Shown here: positions 62,110 through 64,000 of the stretch, piece after piece
Position numbering within the stretch: position 1 is the stretch's first letter
Layout of the letters: each line of letters starts with the position of its first letter
DNA from: Microbacterium paraoxydans
GTDB lineage: Bacteria > Actinomycetota > Actinomycetes > Actinomycetales > Microbacteriaceae
Length of the DNA stretch: 64,000 nucleotides
Direction: 5' to 3'
Assembly: GCF_900105335.1 (NCBI RefSeq)
Contig: NZ_LT629770.1
Coordinates: 124,001 to 188,000, forward strand
The notes under the pieces: generated by a model
The model's database searches: none
Seen by the model: only the letters and a program-made list of their open reading frames with translations
Told to the model about the DNA's origin: nothing
Made by a program: the position numbers and the translations under genes

Positions 62110-62826
62110 ATGACTGAACGCACCGGACGCCGTCGCGTCCTCCTCAAGCTCTCCGGAGAGGCGTTCGGCGCCGGGCAGCTCGGCGTCAACCCCGACGTGG
62201 TCAGCCAGATGGCGCGGGAGATCGCCGCCGCGGTCGACCGGGTCGAAGTGGCGGTCGTCGTCGGCGGAGGCAACTTCTTCCGTGGGGCCGAGCTCAGCCA
62301 GCGAGGAATGGATCGCGGGCGCGCCGACTACATGGGCATGCTCGGCACCGTGATGAACGCCCTGGCTCTGCAGGACTTCCTCGAGCAGGCGGGTGCCGCG
62401 ACGCGTGTGCAGTCCGCGATCTCGATGACCCAGGTCGCCGAGCCCTACATCCCGCGTCGGGCGGAGCGGCACATGGAGAAGGGCCGCGTCGTCATCTTCG
62501 GCGCCGGCGCGGGCCTGCCGTACTTCTCCACCGACACGGTCGCCGCGCAGCGCGCACTGGAGATCGGCGCGCAGGAGGTCCTCGTGGCCAAGAACGGCGT
62601 CGACGCGATCTACACCGCCGACCCGAACAAGCACGCCGACGCGGAGCGCATCGATCGCGTGACCTATCGCGATGCTCTGCAGCAGGGCCTCAAGGTCGTC
62701 GACTCGACGGCGTTCAGCCTGTGCATGGACAACAACATGGACATGCGCGTCTTCGGCATGGAGCCGGCGGGCAACGTCACCCGCGCGCTCCTGGGCGAGC
62801 CCATCGGCACGCTCGTCACCGCCTGA
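62110..62826 (+). CDS. pyrH: Uridylate kinase
   Basis: 238 aa. Phosphorylates UMP to UDP; hexameric amino-acid-kinase fold. [10 protein letters not shown] start, [29 protein letters not shown] and [13 protein letters not shown] are conserved. ATG 62110 has GAGAGGA upstream; TATCTT (62077) could be the -10. Confidence 0.96.
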   Translation: MTERTGRRRVLLKLSGEAFGAGQLGVNPDVVSQMAREIAAAVDRVEVAVVVGGGNFFRGAELSQRGMDRGRADYMGMLGTVMNALALQDFLEQAGAATRVQSAISMTQVAEPYIPRRAERHMEKGRVVIFGAGAGLPYFSTDTVAAQRALEIGAQEVLVAKNGVDAIYTADPNKHADAERIDRVTYRDALQQGLKVVDSTAFSLCMDNNMDMRVFGMEPAGNVTRALLGEPIGTLVTA

Positions 62827-62893
62827 GCGCCTGCACGGGACGGGAGCCCGCTCCCGATAGAATTTCCAGAACACCCCGACGATAGGAGCCACC

Positions 62894-63448
62894 GTGATCG
62901 CGGACGTCCTCGCTGAAACCACCACCCGCATGTCCCGGGCCGTCGAGGCTGCCAAGGAGGACTTCTCCACGGTGCGCACCGGTCGTGCGAACCCGCAGCT
63001 CTTCCAGAAGGTGCTGGTCGACTACTACGGCACGCCGACCCCGCTCGCGCAGCTCGCCTCGCTCGCGAACCAGGAAGCACGCACGCTCATCATCACGCCG
63101 TACGACAAGTCCGCCCTCAAGGCGATCGAGCAGGCCATCCGCGACATGCCGAACCTCGGGGCGAACCCCACGAACGACGGCAACCTCGTGCGGGTCACGA
63201 TGCCCGAGCTCACCGCCGAGCGGCGCAAGGAGTACGTGAAGCTCGTGAAGTCCAAGGCCGAGGACGCCAAGGTCCACGTCCGCGGCATCCGCCGGAAGGC
63301 GAAGGACGAGCTGGACGGCCTGAAGAGCGAGCTCGGTGAGGACGAGATCGCCCGCGGCGAGAAGGAGCTGGACGCGCTGACCCGTCAGCACGTCGATCTC
63401 ATCGACGACGCGCTCAAGCGCAAAGAGGCCGAACTCCTCGAGGTGTAG
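62894..63448 (+). CDS. frr: Ribosome recycling factor
   Basis: 184 aa. Splits post-termination ribosomes with EF-G. Triple-helix pattern with [22 protein letters not shown] and [17 protein letters not shown] 62894 follows AGGAGCC; TAGAAT is 33 bp upstream. Leads into cdsA. Confidence 0.96.
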   Translation: MIADVLAETTTRMSRAVEAAKEDFSTVRTGRANPQLFQKVLVDYYGTPTPLAQLASLANQEARTLIITPYDKSALKAIEQAIRDMPNLGANPTNDGNLVRVTMPELTAERRKEYVKLVKSKAEDAKVHVRGIRRKAKDELDGLKSELGEDEIARGEKELDALTRQHVDLIDDALKRKEAELLEV

Positions 63449-63453
63449 CTCGT

Positions 63454-64000
63454 ATGTCCGATGAATCGCGCGGCGCTGAGGAGGGCACTCCGGTGACGCG
63501 CCGGGAGGAGCGGCCCGAGGCCGGTCCTGACGGCGGCGTGCCGCTCGCCGACGCCGCCTTCCCGGCGTTCGACGCGGATCGGGTGCCGCCCCGGCCACCA
63601 CTCCCGGCGCCGCCGGGTGCGGCTCCTGTCACCGCCGACCGCCTCGACACCGCCGACCACAACGCGATCCGCGAGCAGTGGCGTCAGGCGCGCGACGAGT
63701 TCGGCACGCATGTCTCCCATGCGCGCGATCAGCTCGACCAGGCGAACGAGCGCATCAAGCAGCGCACCGGTCGCGATCTGATCCTCGCGATCCTCATCGG
63801 ACTCGCATTCGGCGCGGCACTGCTCGGTTCGCTGCTGTTCATCAAGGCGCTGTTCGTGCCGTTCGCGTTGGCTGCGGCCCTGCTCGGCGTGTACGAGCTC
63901 TCCCGCGCCCTGCGAGCGGCCGGGCGTCGTGTCGACGTCGTCCCGCAGCTGATCGCCTCGACGTTCCTTGTCCTGTCCGCGTACTTCGCCGAGCCGTGGC
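63454..64000 (+). CDS. cdsA: Phosphatidate cytidylyltransferase, 5' part
   Basis: First 182 codons, cut by the window edge. A polar, Pro/Arg/Glu-rich N-terminal extension of about 80 residues precedes hydrophobic segments (LILAILIGLAFGAALLGSLL and later) typical of CdsA, which makes CDP-diacylglycerol. The catalytic domain is outside the window, so the assignment rests on position after frr and the helices. ATG 63454 chosen, 5 bp after the frr stop. Confidence 0.7.
   Translation, partial: MSDESRGAEEGTPVTRREERPEAGPDGGVPLADAAFPAFDADRVPPRPPLPAPPGAAPVTADRLDTADHNAIREQWRQARDEFGTHVSHARDQLDQANERIKQRTGRDLILAILIGLAFGAALLGSLLFIKALFVPFALAAALLGVYELSRALRAAGRRVDVVPQLIASTFLVLSAYFAEPW

Noticed and set aside
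1..64000. CRISPR array, prophage, IS element or defence island
   Set aside because: No short regularly spaced repeats and no transposase, integrase, cas or restriction genes were seen; XerC is the housekeeping recombinase.

Overview
The window is a stretch of a high-GC actinobacterial chromosome, most likely Microbacterium or a close Microbacteriaceae relative. Support comes from the strong G/C third-position bias, actinobacterial families (DUF3515, DUF2469, DUF2004, a zinc-free L32) and gene blocks such as rpmF-rnc-mutM, lepB-rnhB-DUF2469-yraN-yifB-dprA-xerC and rpsB-tsf-pyrH-frr-cdsA. Many genes carry a TAnnnT -10 box ending only 6-7 nt before the start codon, which is the signature of leaderless mRNAs. 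Almost everything is core genome; I see no rRNA, CRISPR array, intact IS element or prophage.

Layout. 1-2.7 kb: 3' end of pepN, a GNAT enzyme and a metallo-hydrolase. 2.8-4.5 kb: a complete tRNA-Glu(CTC) gene followed by a small island (unique part 3064-4320) bounded by a 195-bp direct repeat. The repeat holds the tRNA 3' end, its terminator and the 3' end of an MFS gene; the island holds a small membrane protein and a frameshifted gene resembling DUF2958. 4.4-7.9 kb: MFS exporter with an ArsR-type regulator, then a DUF4349 membrane protein coupled to an ECF sigma factor. 8.0-9.2 kb: terC behind a probable yybP-ykoY (Mn2+) riboswitch. 9.2-11.8 kb: a two-gene sulfur unit (metY plus an LLM-class monooxygenase). 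11.9-20.5 kb: leucine leader peptide and leuCD, murA, plsC, gpsA, ddl, DUF3515 lipoprotein, thiL, rsmD.

20.5-29.6 kb: recG, coaD, yceD-rpmF-rnc-mutM, an ABC/FtsX-type exporter, a double-GNAT protein and two small unknown proteins. 29.8-41.5 kb: smc, an alpha/beta hydrolase, ftsY, DUF2004, lipB-lipA with a divergent TetR regulator, ffh, and an EamA exporter divergent from a LysR regulator. SMC, FtsY and Ffh serve chromosome segregation and SRP targeting. 41.5-46.8 kb: glycerol operon glpD-glpF-glpK read leftward, with a divergent SorC-family regulator and a perfect 14-bp palindrome between them. 46.8-53.3 kb: carboxylate-amine ligase, rpsP-khpA-rimM-trmD, a methyltransferase and a DenV-like glycosylase, map, a membrane protein, rplS. 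53.4-64 kb: lepB-rnhB, DUF2469, yraN-yifB-dprA, xerC, an M23-fold protein with a degenerate active site, rpsB-tsf, pyrH, frr and the start of cdsA.

The best leads beyond routine annotation are the tRNA-linked island, divergent leaderless promoters whose -10 boxes touch or overlap, the short leaderless ORF overlapping smc, the leucine leader peptide, the 37-codon gene with a near-perfect promoter and Shine-Dalgarno, and the 101-bp gpsA/ddl overlap.
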